Source: an uncultured Oscillospiraceae bacterium (lineage in GTDB: Bacteria; Bacillota; Clostridia; Oscillospirales; Ruminococcaceae). Taken from it: a DNA stretch of 64,000 nt. This document shows, one piece after another, positions 22,513 through 30,457 of this stretch. The stretch spans positions 1 through 64,000 of the forward strand of contig CAKSEE010000009.1 of assembly GCA_934446455.1 (NCBI GenBank), given 5' to 3'. A program made the position numbers and the translations under genes. Below the pieces are notes generated by a model, which was not told the origin of the DNA, did no database searches, and was given only the letters and a program-made list of their open reading frames with translations. Every line of letters starts with the position of its first letter. Position 1 is the first letter of the stretch.

Positions 22513-23180
22513 TCACCTCTCTTTTTTGTAAGCTTCCGCGACAGCAGCGACAGCGGGAAGCATATTATGAAATACATAAGGAATATCGCAGCGTATACCC
22601 ACAGCGCAGCGTTCGGGTACTCAAAGCGGTTGGCGTCTATTATCTGCTTGCCTACCTTAAGCACCTCGGTAACGCCTATGAGCGACACAAGCGCGGTCGT
22701 TTTTATCATTCGCGTTGAAAGGTTGATAAGGTGCGGCACAAGCCCCCTTATCGCCTGTGGGAAGATAACGTAAGTATAAAGCTGAACGCGGCTTAAGCCA
22801 AGCGACAGCCCCGACTCAAACTGATGGGCGGGTATCGCCAGAAACGCCGAGCGCACAAGGTCGCCCACCTCTGAAGCGCCCCATATCGTAAGCATGATAA
22901 CAGCAGCCGTTTCACCGCTGAAATTAAGCCCTGTGAGCTTTGTAACGCCAAAGAAGATGATGAACAGCCATACAAGCTGCGGCATTATCCGCACTATCTC
23001 GATGTAAATGCGGCATAACGCCTTAACAAAGCGGTTTTTGACAAGCATTACCGCGCCCACGAATATGCCTATGGCTACTGAAAGCCCTATTGATATGAGC
23101 GACAGCCGCAGCGTAACCCATAGCCCAACCAGCAGGCGCAGCATATTGTTGCCCATGAAAAGCACTTCAATTCCCTGCAC
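22509..23180 (-). CDS. Amino-acid ABC transporter permease (HisM/GlnP type)
   Basis: 223 residues, five predicted membrane helices, with the EAA motif region [20 protein letters not shown] and the following [14 protein letters not shown], as in inner-membrane permeases of polar amino-acid importers. Overlaps the neighbouring genes at both ends, as in tightly coupled operons. It should form a heterodimer with the product of 23167-23820. Confidence 0.9.
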   Translation of the reverse strand: MQGIEVLFMGNNMLRLLVGLWVTLRLSLISIGLSVAIGIFVGAVMLVKNRFVKALCRIYIEIVRIMPQLVWLFIIFFGVTKLTGLNFSGETAAVIMLTIWGASEVGDLVRSAFLAIPAHQFESGLSLGLSRVQLYTYVIFPQAIRGLVPHLINLSTRMIKTTALVSLIGVTEVLKVGKQIIDANRFEYPNAALWVYAAIFLMYFIICFPLSLLSRKLTKKRGE

Positions 23181-23820
23181 GGCGAAGCCTCCTTTCTATG
23201 AGCGAGAACACAATTGAAATCGGCAGGATTATCACGAGATACGCCGCCACAAGCATTGTGAGCGCCTCTCCCGTGTTGTAGTACATACCGATGAGGTCCT
23301 TTGCCACATACATGAGGTCTGCAAGGGAAACCGCGCTGAACACGCTCGTTTCCTTAAGCAGGAAGATGACGTTTGCCGCGAACGCGGGAACCGACACCGA
23401 AGCTGCCTGCGGAAGCACTATGTAGCGCATCACCTGCCAGCGCCTGAGCCCTAAGCTCTCCGCGCTCTCAAGCTGAATGCGCCCCACCGAGCGCAGCCCG
23501 CTCAGAAAGCTCTCCGCCATATAGCTGCCGCCGAGAAACGCAAGGCCTATAACGCCGCACGCCTCCGACGAAAGCAAAATGCCCGCCTTGGGCAGACCGA
23601 AATACAGGAAAAAAAGCTGCACGATAAGCGGCGTGTTGCGCGAAAGCTCGATATAAACAGCCACTATCTGCCGCGCCACGGGAACCTTATAATACTTCAC
23701 CAGCGCGCAGACAAGCCCCACGGCAATCGCCAGCACTATGCCAAAAACGCCTATGGTGACGGTAAGCACCGCGGCCTCGCAGTACATCGGCGCAAACCTC
23801 TCAATAAACGACCAGTCCAC
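23167..23820 (-). CDS. Amino-acid ABC transporter permease, second subunit
   Basis: 217 residues if started at the GTG at 23820, which has GGAG seven bases upstream. This gives a typical family N-terminus (VDWSFIERFAPMYCEAAVLT). The longer ATG start at 23862 adds 14 residues but has no ribosome site. Contains the EAA loop ESAESLGLRRWQVMRYIVLP and five predicted helices. First gene of the importer operon, downstream of a consensus promoter. Confidence 0.88.
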   Translation of the reverse strand: MDWSFIERFAPMYCEAAVLTVTIGVFGIVLAIAVGLVCALVKYYKVPVARQIVAVYIELSRNTPLIVQLFFLYFGLPKAGILLSSEACGVIGLAFLGGSYMAESFLSGLRSVGRIQLESAESLGLRRWQVMRYIVLPQAASVSVPAFAANVIFLLKETSVFSAVSLADLMYVAKDLIGMYYNTGEALTMLVAAYLVIILPISIVFSLIERRLRRAGN

Positions 23821-23900
23821 AACATCACTCCGTACAAAGGCGCCAAGCGCCTGTTTTATCATGCCGTGCGCCGTAATACTGCTTCCCTTTCGGTATCATT

Positions 23901-23929
23901 ATTATAGCGCATAATACATACTATGTCAA
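23901..23929 (-). promoter_or_regulatory. Consensus promoter of the ABC importer operon
   Basis: TTGACA (23929-23924), 17-base spacer, TATAAT (23906-23901) on the minus strand, 39 bases before the first possible start. The stretch 23930-24130 upstream contains no gene that I can support. Confidence 0.85.
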
Positions 23930-24135
23930 TAGGTTTAGAGGAATTTATTTTCCGAAAACTTTCAACATTTTCAGCGCAGGTTTAAGCATTCTGCCCTAAG
24001 GCGCCGCCCCGCCCGCTTATTATATGCCGCAGCCGCGCCCGAAGTGAGCCGCTGCACGCCTGCACACCTACTAAGTATATCACATCGCAGGGAATATTGC
24101 AAGTAGTTGAGTGAAATAATTCAAGCAGAAAAAAG

Positions 24136-24161
24136 AAGCCTGCCATTGTCATAGCAGGCTT
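24136..24161 (-). terminator. Terminator of the beta-helix lipoprotein gene, beside element copy A
   Basis: AAGCCTGC (24136-24143) pairs with GCAGGCTT (24154-24161), followed on the minus strand by CTTTTTTC. The element at 24162 begins at the very next base. Confidence 0.75.
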
Positions 24162-24343
24162 CAGACCGTCGAAAAACCCCCGTTGGGGGGTTTCCGACGA
24201 CACATCCGCGCTGCGCGCACGGTTTGACGTCAAGCCGTCAAACCGCACACTTGTGCGGATAGAAGAGTTTTTTGCCTCGGGAGACCCGAGGCAAAAAAGT
24301 TATTTCAAAGCCCGCATACGCGGGCAAAATGGACTTTTTCGAC
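24162..24343 (+). repeat. Terminator-associated structured element, copy A
   Basis: Starts CAGACCGTCGAAAAA and ends TTTTTCGAC. Interior hairpins in order: CCCCC-GTT-GGGGG; an outer stem ATCCGC/GCGGAT enclosing GGTTTGACG/CGTCAAACC; GCCTCGGG/CCCGAGGC; GCCCGC/GCGGGC. Homologous to copies B and C but with both arms of several stems changed together. The terminator on its left is complete. On the right only the first arm of the same hairpin remains (AGGCTTCTGCTTG read on plus), so the second terminator copy looks truncated. Confidence 0.75.
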
Positions 24344-24366
24344 AGGCTTCTGCTTGTTATTTAGCG

Positions 24367-26172
24367 TTAAACCAGCTGCTCGCCGCTGACGTAAAGATGA
24401 TACCCGGCGCTCTCTACCGCGCTTATGTCACCGTTGAACCCGCTTAAGTAGCTGTCCGCGGTGAGCGTCCACTTTGTGCCGCCCGCGAGAGTCACGCTTA
24501 CCGTACCGCCCGAGTTTTCAGCGTTCACAGCGCCCGTAAAGGTGCTGTCCGTAAGGGTCATGTCAAGCGTGGAAATGCCGTCCACTATGATATCGCCCTC
24601 AATGGTCTGCCCGCTTGCGGCGAGCGTAACGTCGCCGCCGTTGGCGCCCTGCGTACCCCACCCGCGAGAGTTGCTGTTGCCCTCAACGCGCAGGAACACA
24701 TCGTTTGCGAGCGTAAAGTCAACGTCGCGCAGCGCTATCGTGCAGGCGGTGTTGGTAACGTAGAACATATCCCCCGCGAGCGCCGTAACGCTGCCGCCCT
24801 CTGCGGAGAAGTGCGCCTCGCCCACGTCCGCGTCGCCCGACATACTCTGGTAGATCATTATCGCGTGTATGTTTTCGTCAGAGTCGCCGTTGTACGTTCC
24901 CGACATCTCGCAGGTAACGTCGCAGTCCTTTATCGCAACGGAGTTCCTGCCCTCTACCACAATGCCCTCGCTTGCGTTTGCGGTAAGCTCAGCGCCCTGT
25001 ACAGTGATGTCTGCGGTGCAGTATATGGCGGGGCTGCCCGTGCCGTTTGTCACATATTTGCCGCCCGTTACGTTCACCGTTCCGCCGCCCCTGTCAGAGC
25101 GTATCGCCGCAGAGGAGCTGCCCTGCGTTTCAACATCGAGATTCGTCGCTATGGTAGTGCCGCCGCCCGTGGTCTGAATACCGCCCGAATTGCGCTGCGT
25201 GGTGCGGATAACGCTGTCGGAGATGGTGACGGTCGTCCCCTCGCCGTAGCTGAACACCGCGTTGCCGTTCACAGCGTCAGTTGTAAAGGTGGAATCGGTG
25301 ATAGTGACGTTCGCGCCGTTCAGCGCAAGCAGCGCGGCGTTCTGCCCGTAAAAGTCGCCGTTTTCGGTATTGGAGGAGCTGCCGCCGTTCTTGTTGACGG
25401 TAATGCCGCTCAGCGTAACGTCCGCCGCCTCAACGCGCAGCGCGTTCTCGTCGTTGCCTATCGAGCTGTAGGTGGTGTCGCTTTCGGTGACGTTTTCGGA
25501 AATCGTGTTTGCAGCCGTGCCGTTTGTTACCGTACTGCTCCCGCCGAAGCCGCCCGGTGCGCCCGATCCGCCGCCCTGACCGCCGTCAAGGCTCTTTACA
25601 ATAATGGAAAACGCGCTGCCGTCCTCGCCGATGGTAGCCTGTAAAACGCTGCCTGCCGTTATGTCCGCGGCGCTGCCCTGCTCGGTCGAGCCGTTTCTTT
25701 CAACGGTTATCTCGGTGCTGTCCGTAAGCGTGAACGTTACCTCGCTGCCGTCCTCTACAAAGGTGTCGGTGTATGCGCCCTGCTTCTCGGGAGGTGTTCC
25801 CTGCCCGCCGTCTGCGCCGCCCGCTTCGCCGCTCGGCATTTCGGGAGCATTGCCGCTGTCCGCGCCCTCGGGCTTCCCGGGAGGCTCACCCTGCGGCGTG
25901 GAAGCGTTCTCGTCACGCACTATCACGCCCTCTGCGGCGGTGACGGACGCGCCGTCCACCGCTGTTACCTTAAGCGCCTTTGTTTCGCCCTGCTCGTCGG
26001 CGGGCTTTGTTTCTGCGGAGGAGGCTTCTGCGGTCTGTCCGTCCCCGCCCGACGTTTCGGGAACGCTGCTATGCGAGGTTTCGCCCTGCGAGGATGCCTT
26101 ACCCGAGCTGCACCCCGTGGCCGCTATTATCGAGGCTGCGCATAATATCGCTAAAAGCTGCCTTGTATTCAT
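24367..26172 (-). CDS. Large beta-helix lipoprotein (surface carbohydrate-binding-like)
   Basis: 601 residues. Lipoprotein signal MNTRQLLAILCAASIIAATG with a cysteine after TG, a low-complexity S/E/P/G-rich linker to about residue 130, a small beta domain (TFTLTDSTEITVERNGSTEQ), a glycine-rich hinge, and then many strand-turn repeats (NVTITDSTFTTDAVNGNAVF, TVTISDSVIRTTQRN, DITVQGAELTAN) typical of a right-handed parallel beta-helix. AAAGGAGC supports the start. No catalytic motif is seen; adhesion or polysaccharide binding at the cell surface is the likely role. Terminates at the hairpin at 24136, but element copy A lies between the stop and that hairpin. Confidence 0.7.
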   Translation of the reverse strand: MNTRQLLAILCAASIIAATGCSSGKASSQGETSHSSVPETSGGDGQTAEASSAETKPADEQGETKALKVTAVDGASVTAAEGVIVRDENASTPQGEPPGKPEGADSGNAPEMPSGEAGGADGGQGTPPEKQGAYTDTFVEDGSEVTFTLTDSTEITVERNGSTEQGSAADITAGSVLQATIGEDGSAFSIIVKSLDGGQGGGSGAPGGFGGSSTVTNGTAANTISENVTESDTTYSSIGNDENALRVEAADVTLSGITVNKNGGSSSNTENGDFYGQNAALLALNGANVTITDSTFTTDAVNGNAVFSYGEGTTVTISDSVIRTTQRNSGGIQTTGGGTTIATNLDVETQGSSSAAIRSDRGGGTVNVTGGKYVTNGTGSPAIYCTADITVQGAELTANASEGIVVEGRNSVAIKDCDVTCEMSGTYNGDSDENIHAIMIYQSMSGDADVGEAHFSAEGGSVTALAGDMFYVTNTACTIALRDVDFTLANDVFLRVEGNSNSRGWGTQGANGGDVTLAASGQTIEGDIIVDGISTLDMTLTDSTFTGAVNAENSGGTVSVTLAGGTKWTLTADSYLSGFNGDISAVESAGYHLYVSGEQLV

Positions 26173-26297
26173 ATTAAAGCTCCTTTCGGTTGCTGTGGGT
26201 ACGTCCCTTCGTTTTGCTTTATGGCTTAATTATATAGAGCAAATGTGTTTGTTTTGTGACACAAAGAAATAAACGGCATGAAGATTTCCAAAAAATA

Positions 26298-26321
26298 AGG
26301 CGCTCTCATGTGAAAGCGCCT
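26298..26321. terminator. Terminator hairpin, distal duplicate beside copy B
   Basis: Palindrome starting AGGCGCTCTCATG and ending AAAGCGCCT, identical over 24 bases to 26510-26533 on the other side of the element. On the minus strand it is followed by TTATTTTTTG, so it is the functional terminator copy for the gene at 26748. Confidence 0.75.
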
Positions 26322-26509
26322 CAGCTTGTCGAAAAAATCAATTTTGCCCGCGTATGCGGGCTTTGAAAAAACTTTTTTGCCTCGGGCTTCCCGAGGCAAA
26401 AAACTCTTCTATCTCAGCAAGTGTGCGAATTGGCGGTGAGCCGCCAATGAGTGCGCGCAGCTGAGATGTTTCGGCGGAAAAGTCCCAACGGGACTTTTTC
26501 GACGGTCTG
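26322..26509 (-). repeat. Terminator-associated structured element, copy B
   Basis: 188 bases in opposite orientation to copies A and C. Ends are CAGCTTGTCGAAAAAATC on the left and, on the other strand, CAGACCGTCGAAAAAGTCC on the right, an imperfect terminal inverted repeat. The interior has the same five hairpins as copy C, almost base for base. Flanked on both sides by the same 24-base terminator hairpin. Confidence 0.8.
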
Positions 26510-26533
26510 AGGCGCTCTCATGTGAAAGCGCCT
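26510..26533. terminator. Terminator hairpin, proximal duplicate beside copy B
   Basis: Exact copy of 26298-26321, nearer to the EAL gene that ends at 26748. The remaining 26534-26747 and 26173-26297 contain no gene that I can support. Confidence 0.7.
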
Positions 26534-26747
26534 TATAAAAAGCAGAAAAGCCGCAGACACGTCCACGGCATTTCATATATTTGATACCAAACCAACGCCC
26601 GCGCCAACTGCACAGGACGGCAGAAACCCTTTTTCTGCCACGCTTATTCTAGCATATTACTGCACAGTTTTCAAGAGAAAGGTCCAAATTGTCAAATTTC
26701 CCTGCCAAATTGTAAAGTTTGATATCGCAAAGGCATTCATTTTTAGC

Positions 26748-28673
26748 TTATGCGGTCATGGAATGCTCCCGCAGGAAGCGGATATAATCGTCCTCGCCAA
26801 TCGGGCGGAAGTAGTAATACCCCTGAAGATAATGCACGCCCATGCGGGTAAGCTCGTCTGCCATTTCCTGCGTTTCAACGCCCTCGGCAACTATGTGCGC
26901 GCCAAGCGAGCTTACCATGCTCACCGTGTTAGCAAGGATTATCGCGCTCTTTTCGTTCCTGTCCTCGCCGAAGCTGGGCCAGATAAGGCTCTTGTCAAAC
27001 TTTATGAGGTCGTAGTTCACCTCCGCCATTTTGGAGAGGTTGGAGTACCCCGTGCCGAAATCGTCCATTGAAAAGCTGCAGCCCATGCTTCTGAAGCGTG
27101 CCATATTCTTTTCAAGCAGCGCCGCAGACTCAACCGCGGTGGTTTCGGTTATCTCAAGGTTAAACGACCCGGGCTCAAGCCCGTGGCGCTTCATTATCCT
27201 GCGGAATATCTCGGGTACGCTCTCGTCAATGCTTTGCAGCGCGGAGAGGTTCACTTCCACATACCCAAGCGGCAGACCCTCTTCGCGTATCCTGCTTACC
27301 GCAGCGCACACCTTCTCAAATACTATCTCGCCTATCCTTATTATAAAGCCGTTCTTTTCCGCAAGGGGTATGAACTCCTCGGGAGATACAAACCCGAGCG
27401 TGGTTTTATCCTTGAGCCGCACAAGCGCCTCCGACGAAAGAAACGCCTTGTCGCGCGTGGAATATATCGGCTGAAAAACCATCTCGAAGCCGTCGTTTTC
27501 TATCGCGTCTGACAGCATTCTGTTGAGCGTGTCGGCGCGCTTTTTCTTCTCGACTATCGCGCAGTCGGCGGTGCGCACAAAGCCTGTGCCGCCGTAGGCG
27601 CTGCCGCAGCTTATAAGCTCGGCTATCTCGGAGGGCTCGTTTGTAACCTCGGGGCAGTCGAGCACGACAACGTGCGTTTTCATCTCAACGCAGGCGTCGT
27701 CAAGCGTAAAGGCGCACTCCATTTTCCGCTCAAGCTGCGCGAGGCGTTCATCAAATCCGCCCTCGTCCACAGGGAACATCACAGCCAGCGTATTGCTGCG
27801 AAGCCTGTACACGGGCTTGTCGAACGCCGCGCCCACGCGCTGCGCAGCCTGCCTTACAAGCGCCTCAAAGCGGTAGAATCCCATGCTGCTAAGACAGATG
27901 TCCTCGTCGTCTATTACAAGCGCAGCGAGCTTTATCGGCCTTGAACCCATGCAGTTGGTCTTTTCAAAGAACATCTGCGAGAAAGCCCGCGCATTGAACG
28001 CGCCCGTGTTCTCGTCTATATTCTCGTTGGGGTTCTCAAACGAGAAGTAAAGCGCCACAACGCTCATTGAAATCGCAACGCTTGAATACAGAAGATAGTT
28101 GTTGATAAGGCGAGCTATGAAAACCATCAGCCACACGACTATCTGAAGCCGCAGCGCAAAGCGCTTTTTCGGCGAAAGCACCGCCTTATACCTGAATGTT
28201 TCCACAAATATCACAAGCGTGTAGACCGCTATCCCGATGTACAGGAAGTTTGTTGATAAGCCCGTTGAGTACACGCCGTGTTCGTCCGCAAAATAGTTTA
28301 TGTTACCCGCGAATATTCCCGCAAGGCACGCCGCAAACGGCACTACCCAAAGCACGGTCGCAGCCTTGCTTATGTTACTGTTGCGCGCGTTGCCGACTAC
28401 CTCCACATAAGCCGAAAACGCAAAAACCGTTCCAAGCAGCAGCGAGTAATAAATCTTGTGCGCAATGTCGTTCACCACGCTGTCCTGCATATTTATTATG
28501 GTATATACCGTTGCAATCTCAGCCGCAACGTGCGCCGCAGAAAGCCCCAGCACCGCGCCGAATATCCTTGTGGAAAGCAGCCTTATGCGCTGCGAACGCA
28601 CAAAGTCTATGATAACAAGTATAAGAAAGCACAGCGCGGCTACCTGTATTTTCGTTCCCGTTGCAAATGTCAT
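26748..28673 (-). CDS. Membrane EAL-domain protein (c-di-GMP phosphodiesterase), degenerate GGDEF
   Basis: 641 residues from the ATG at 28673 (AAAGGA nine bases upstream). About seven N-terminal membrane helices (residues ~1-215), a degenerate GGDEF-like domain (~235-385) lacking the GG(D/E)EF signature, and an EAL domain (~395-640). Catalytic motifs look complete: SEALVRL, EVNLSALQ, LEITETT, MDDFGTGYSNL, IKFDKSL, AEGVETQ, QGYYYFRP. It should hydrolyse c-di-GMP in the cytoplasm in response to a signal sensed by the membrane part. Monocistronic, ending at the duplicated terminator next to copy B. Confidence 0.85.
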   Translation of the reverse strand: MTFATGTKIQVAALCFLILVIIDFVRSQRIRLLSTRIFGAVLGLSAAHVAAEIATVYTIINMQDSVVNDIAHKIYYSLLLGTVFAFSAYVEVVGNARNSNISKAATVLWVVPFAACLAGIFAGNINYFADEHGVYSTGLSTNFLYIGIAVYTLVIFVETFRYKAVLSPKKRFALRLQIVVWLMVFIARLINNYLLYSSVAISMSVVALYFSFENPNENIDENTGAFNARAFSQMFFEKTNCMGSRPIKLAALVIDDEDICLSSMGFYRFEALVRQAAQRVGAAFDKPVYRLRSNTLAVMFPVDEGGFDERLAQLERKMECAFTLDDACVEMKTHVVVLDCPEVTNEPSEIAELISCGSAYGGTGFVRTADCAIVEKKKRADTLNRMLSDAIENDGFEMVFQPIYSTRDKAFLSSEALVRLKDKTTLGFVSPEEFIPLAEKNGFIIRIGEIVFEKVCAAVSRIREEGLPLGYVEVNLSALQSIDESVPEIFRRIMKRHGLEPGSFNLEITETTAVESAALLEKNMARFRSMGCSFSMDDFGTGYSNLSKMAEVNYDLIKFDKSLIWPSFGEDRNEKSAIILANTVSMVSSLGAHIVAEGVETQEMADELTRMGVHYLQGYYYFRPIGEDDYIRFLREHSMTA

Positions 28674-28790
28674 AGCAAGCATTCCTTTCAAATATACTGT
28701 CTATTATATGATAGCACTTATGTTTGTAAAGTATCAAGGGGATATTTGTGTATAATTTTATCGATTTATGGGCAGCAGCGCCGCAAATTG

Positions 28791-28819
28791 TTGACAAAAA
28801 ATTTATTATGTGATATAAT
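28791..28819 (+). promoter_or_regulatory. Consensus promoter of the two zinc-ribbon genes
   Basis: TTGACA (28791-28796), 17-base spacer, TATAAT (28814-28819), 76 bases before the ATG at 28896. Confidence 0.85.
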
Positions 28820-28895
28820 CATGGTATATGCGCAGACAACGCACATCAGACCTATGCCTTTAAGCAGGGCATGGAACATAATGGGAGGAAAACAT

Positions 28896-30437
28896 ATGAT
28901 ATGCAACAAATGCGGGGCTAATATCCCCGACGGCGCGGCATTCTGCCCGCAGTGCGGCGCCAAGGAGCCCGCGCAGCCCGTTCAGGCGGCACAGCCTGCG
29001 CAGGAGCAGCCTGCACAGGGCGCGCCGAAAGCAAATCCGCTCGGCGGCGTTATGGCGAAGATAAAGGACAACAAGGCGCTTAAGTTCGGGATACTGGGCG
29101 GCGCGGCGCTTATCGTTATCATCATTATCATCGCGGTGATAGCGGCGAACGCAGGCGGCGGCGCGGCGTTCACCATGGTTGAAAACGGCTATATGAGCTT
29201 CACCATAGACGGCGAAAGTAGGTATTTTTACAACGGCGAGCTTACAAGCAAGTCTACCGAGTCATATATGTATAACTGCCAAAGTTCCAACGGAAAGGCG
29301 CAGGGCATAGTCGCGGACGGCACGCTCTACTACTTCAAGGGTACGGACGTAAAGGCCGTTGCGGAAGATGTCGATATAATAACTATAAGCGACGACGGCT
29401 CGACGCTCGCGTACCTTGCCGAAAACGTGATAAGCGTTTACAACGGCAGCAGCAAAACGGTAGCGGAGCTTGACAGCGACGAGCGGTTCAGCTCTATGGT
29501 ACTCTCGCCCGACGGCGGCGCGCTTGTGTATTTCGTTGAAAAGAACGGCAAATACAAGGCGTACGGCTGGAAGGGCGGCGAGCCCGTAAGCCTCGGCAGC
29601 TACGGCTACGGCTTTGTAAGCAACGGCGGCAGCGTCTTTTATGGCGTAAACGACAAGAGCAAGATATGCTATATTAAAAACTTCGACGACTCGACAAAGG
29701 AAACGCTCGGGGCGTACTACAGCCTGTACGGCATTACCGCCGACAGGCGCGGCATTGTATTCAGCGGCGACGGCAAATACCGCGTATTCGACCCGTCCTT
29801 TAAGGAGGTCAAGACGTTTTCCGCCGATTACGTGGACATTGCCTACCCGTCGGGCGCGTTCCATTACCTGCCCGATGTAAAGAGCTTTGTTATGTACTCC
29901 GACAGCAAGCTTTACCGTGTTTCGCTCAAGGGCGGAGAGTACGACAAGACGGTTCTCGCAAGAAACGTTGACGGCTACAACATTTCCGCGGACGGCAAGA
30001 CCGTCATCTACAAAAAGAACGATACGCTTTACAGAGCCTCCGCGCTTAAGGAAACGGAAAACCCCGAAAAGCTTGCGGAAGATGTTCGCTTATTCTACAC
30101 AAACAGCAGCCTGTCCGCTATTTACTGCACGACCTATGACGACGAGCTTATTTACATAAAGGGCAGGGGCAAAACCGAAAAGGTAGAATCCGACCGCCCC
30201 GACAGCTTTGACGTACTTGAAAACGGCGTGTGCTTCTACATCATCGACGACGAATACAAGTACAGCACGGGCGGCAAGGGCAAGCGCTGCGACGGCGTAG
30301 GCGAGGCTGACAGCAGCTACTACTACGGCAGCCGTTATATTGGCGGAAACACCGTTTACGTGTTCTCTGACGGGTACATTTACACCTCGCGGGACGGTAA
30401 GAAGTTCACCAAGACAAAGGTAGAATACGACTACTGA
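28896..30437 (+). CDS. Zinc-ribbon membrane protein with extracellular propeller-like domain
   Basis: 513 residues. The ATG at 28896 follows GGGAGGAAAACAT; the open frame upstream to 28278 is antisense to the EAL gene and is rejected. Residues 3-24 form a zinc ribbon (CNKCGANIPDGAAFCPQCG), then an A/Q/P linker, one membrane segment (FGILGGAALIVIIIIIAVIA), and about 400 extracellular residues. These contain repeated strand motifs (ISDDGSTLAYLAEN, LSPDGGALVYFVEKNG, ISADGKTVIYKKNDTLYR) like TolB/WD beta-propeller blades. Function unknown; topology suggests a sensor or cell-surface scaffold with an intracellular zinc-ribbon. It forms an operon with the next gene, 20 bases downstream. Confidence 0.7.
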   Translation: MICNKCGANIPDGAAFCPQCGAKEPAQPVQAAQPAQEQPAQGAPKANPLGGVMAKIKDNKALKFGILGGAALIVIIIIIAVIAANAGGGAAFTMVENGYMSFTIDGESRYFYNGELTSKSTESYMYNCQSSNGKAQGIVADGTLYYFKGTDVKAVAEDVDIITISDDGSTLAYLAENVISVYNGSSKTVAELDSDERFSSMVLSPDGGALVYFVEKNGKYKAYGWKGGEPVSLGSYGYGFVSNGGSVFYGVNDKSKICYIKNFDDSTKETLGAYYSLYGITADRRGIVFSGDGKYRVFDPSFKEVKTFSADYVDIAYPSGAFHYLPDVKSFVMYSDSKLYRVSLKGGEYDKTVLARNVDGYNISADGKTVIYKKNDTLYRASALKETENPEKLAEDVRLFYTNSSLSAIYCTTYDDELIYIKGRGKTEKVESDRPDSFDVLENGVCFYIIDDEYKYSTGGKGKRCDGVGEADSSYYYGSRYIGGNTVYVFSDGYIYTSRDGKKFTKTKVEYDY

Positions 30438-30457
30438 TATACCGAAAGGACATTAAC

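Noticed and set aside
28278..28895. 206-codon N-terminal extension of the zinc-ribbon gene
   Set aside because: It is antisense to the EAL gene; the consensus promoter (28791) and AGGAGG before 28896 fix the start.
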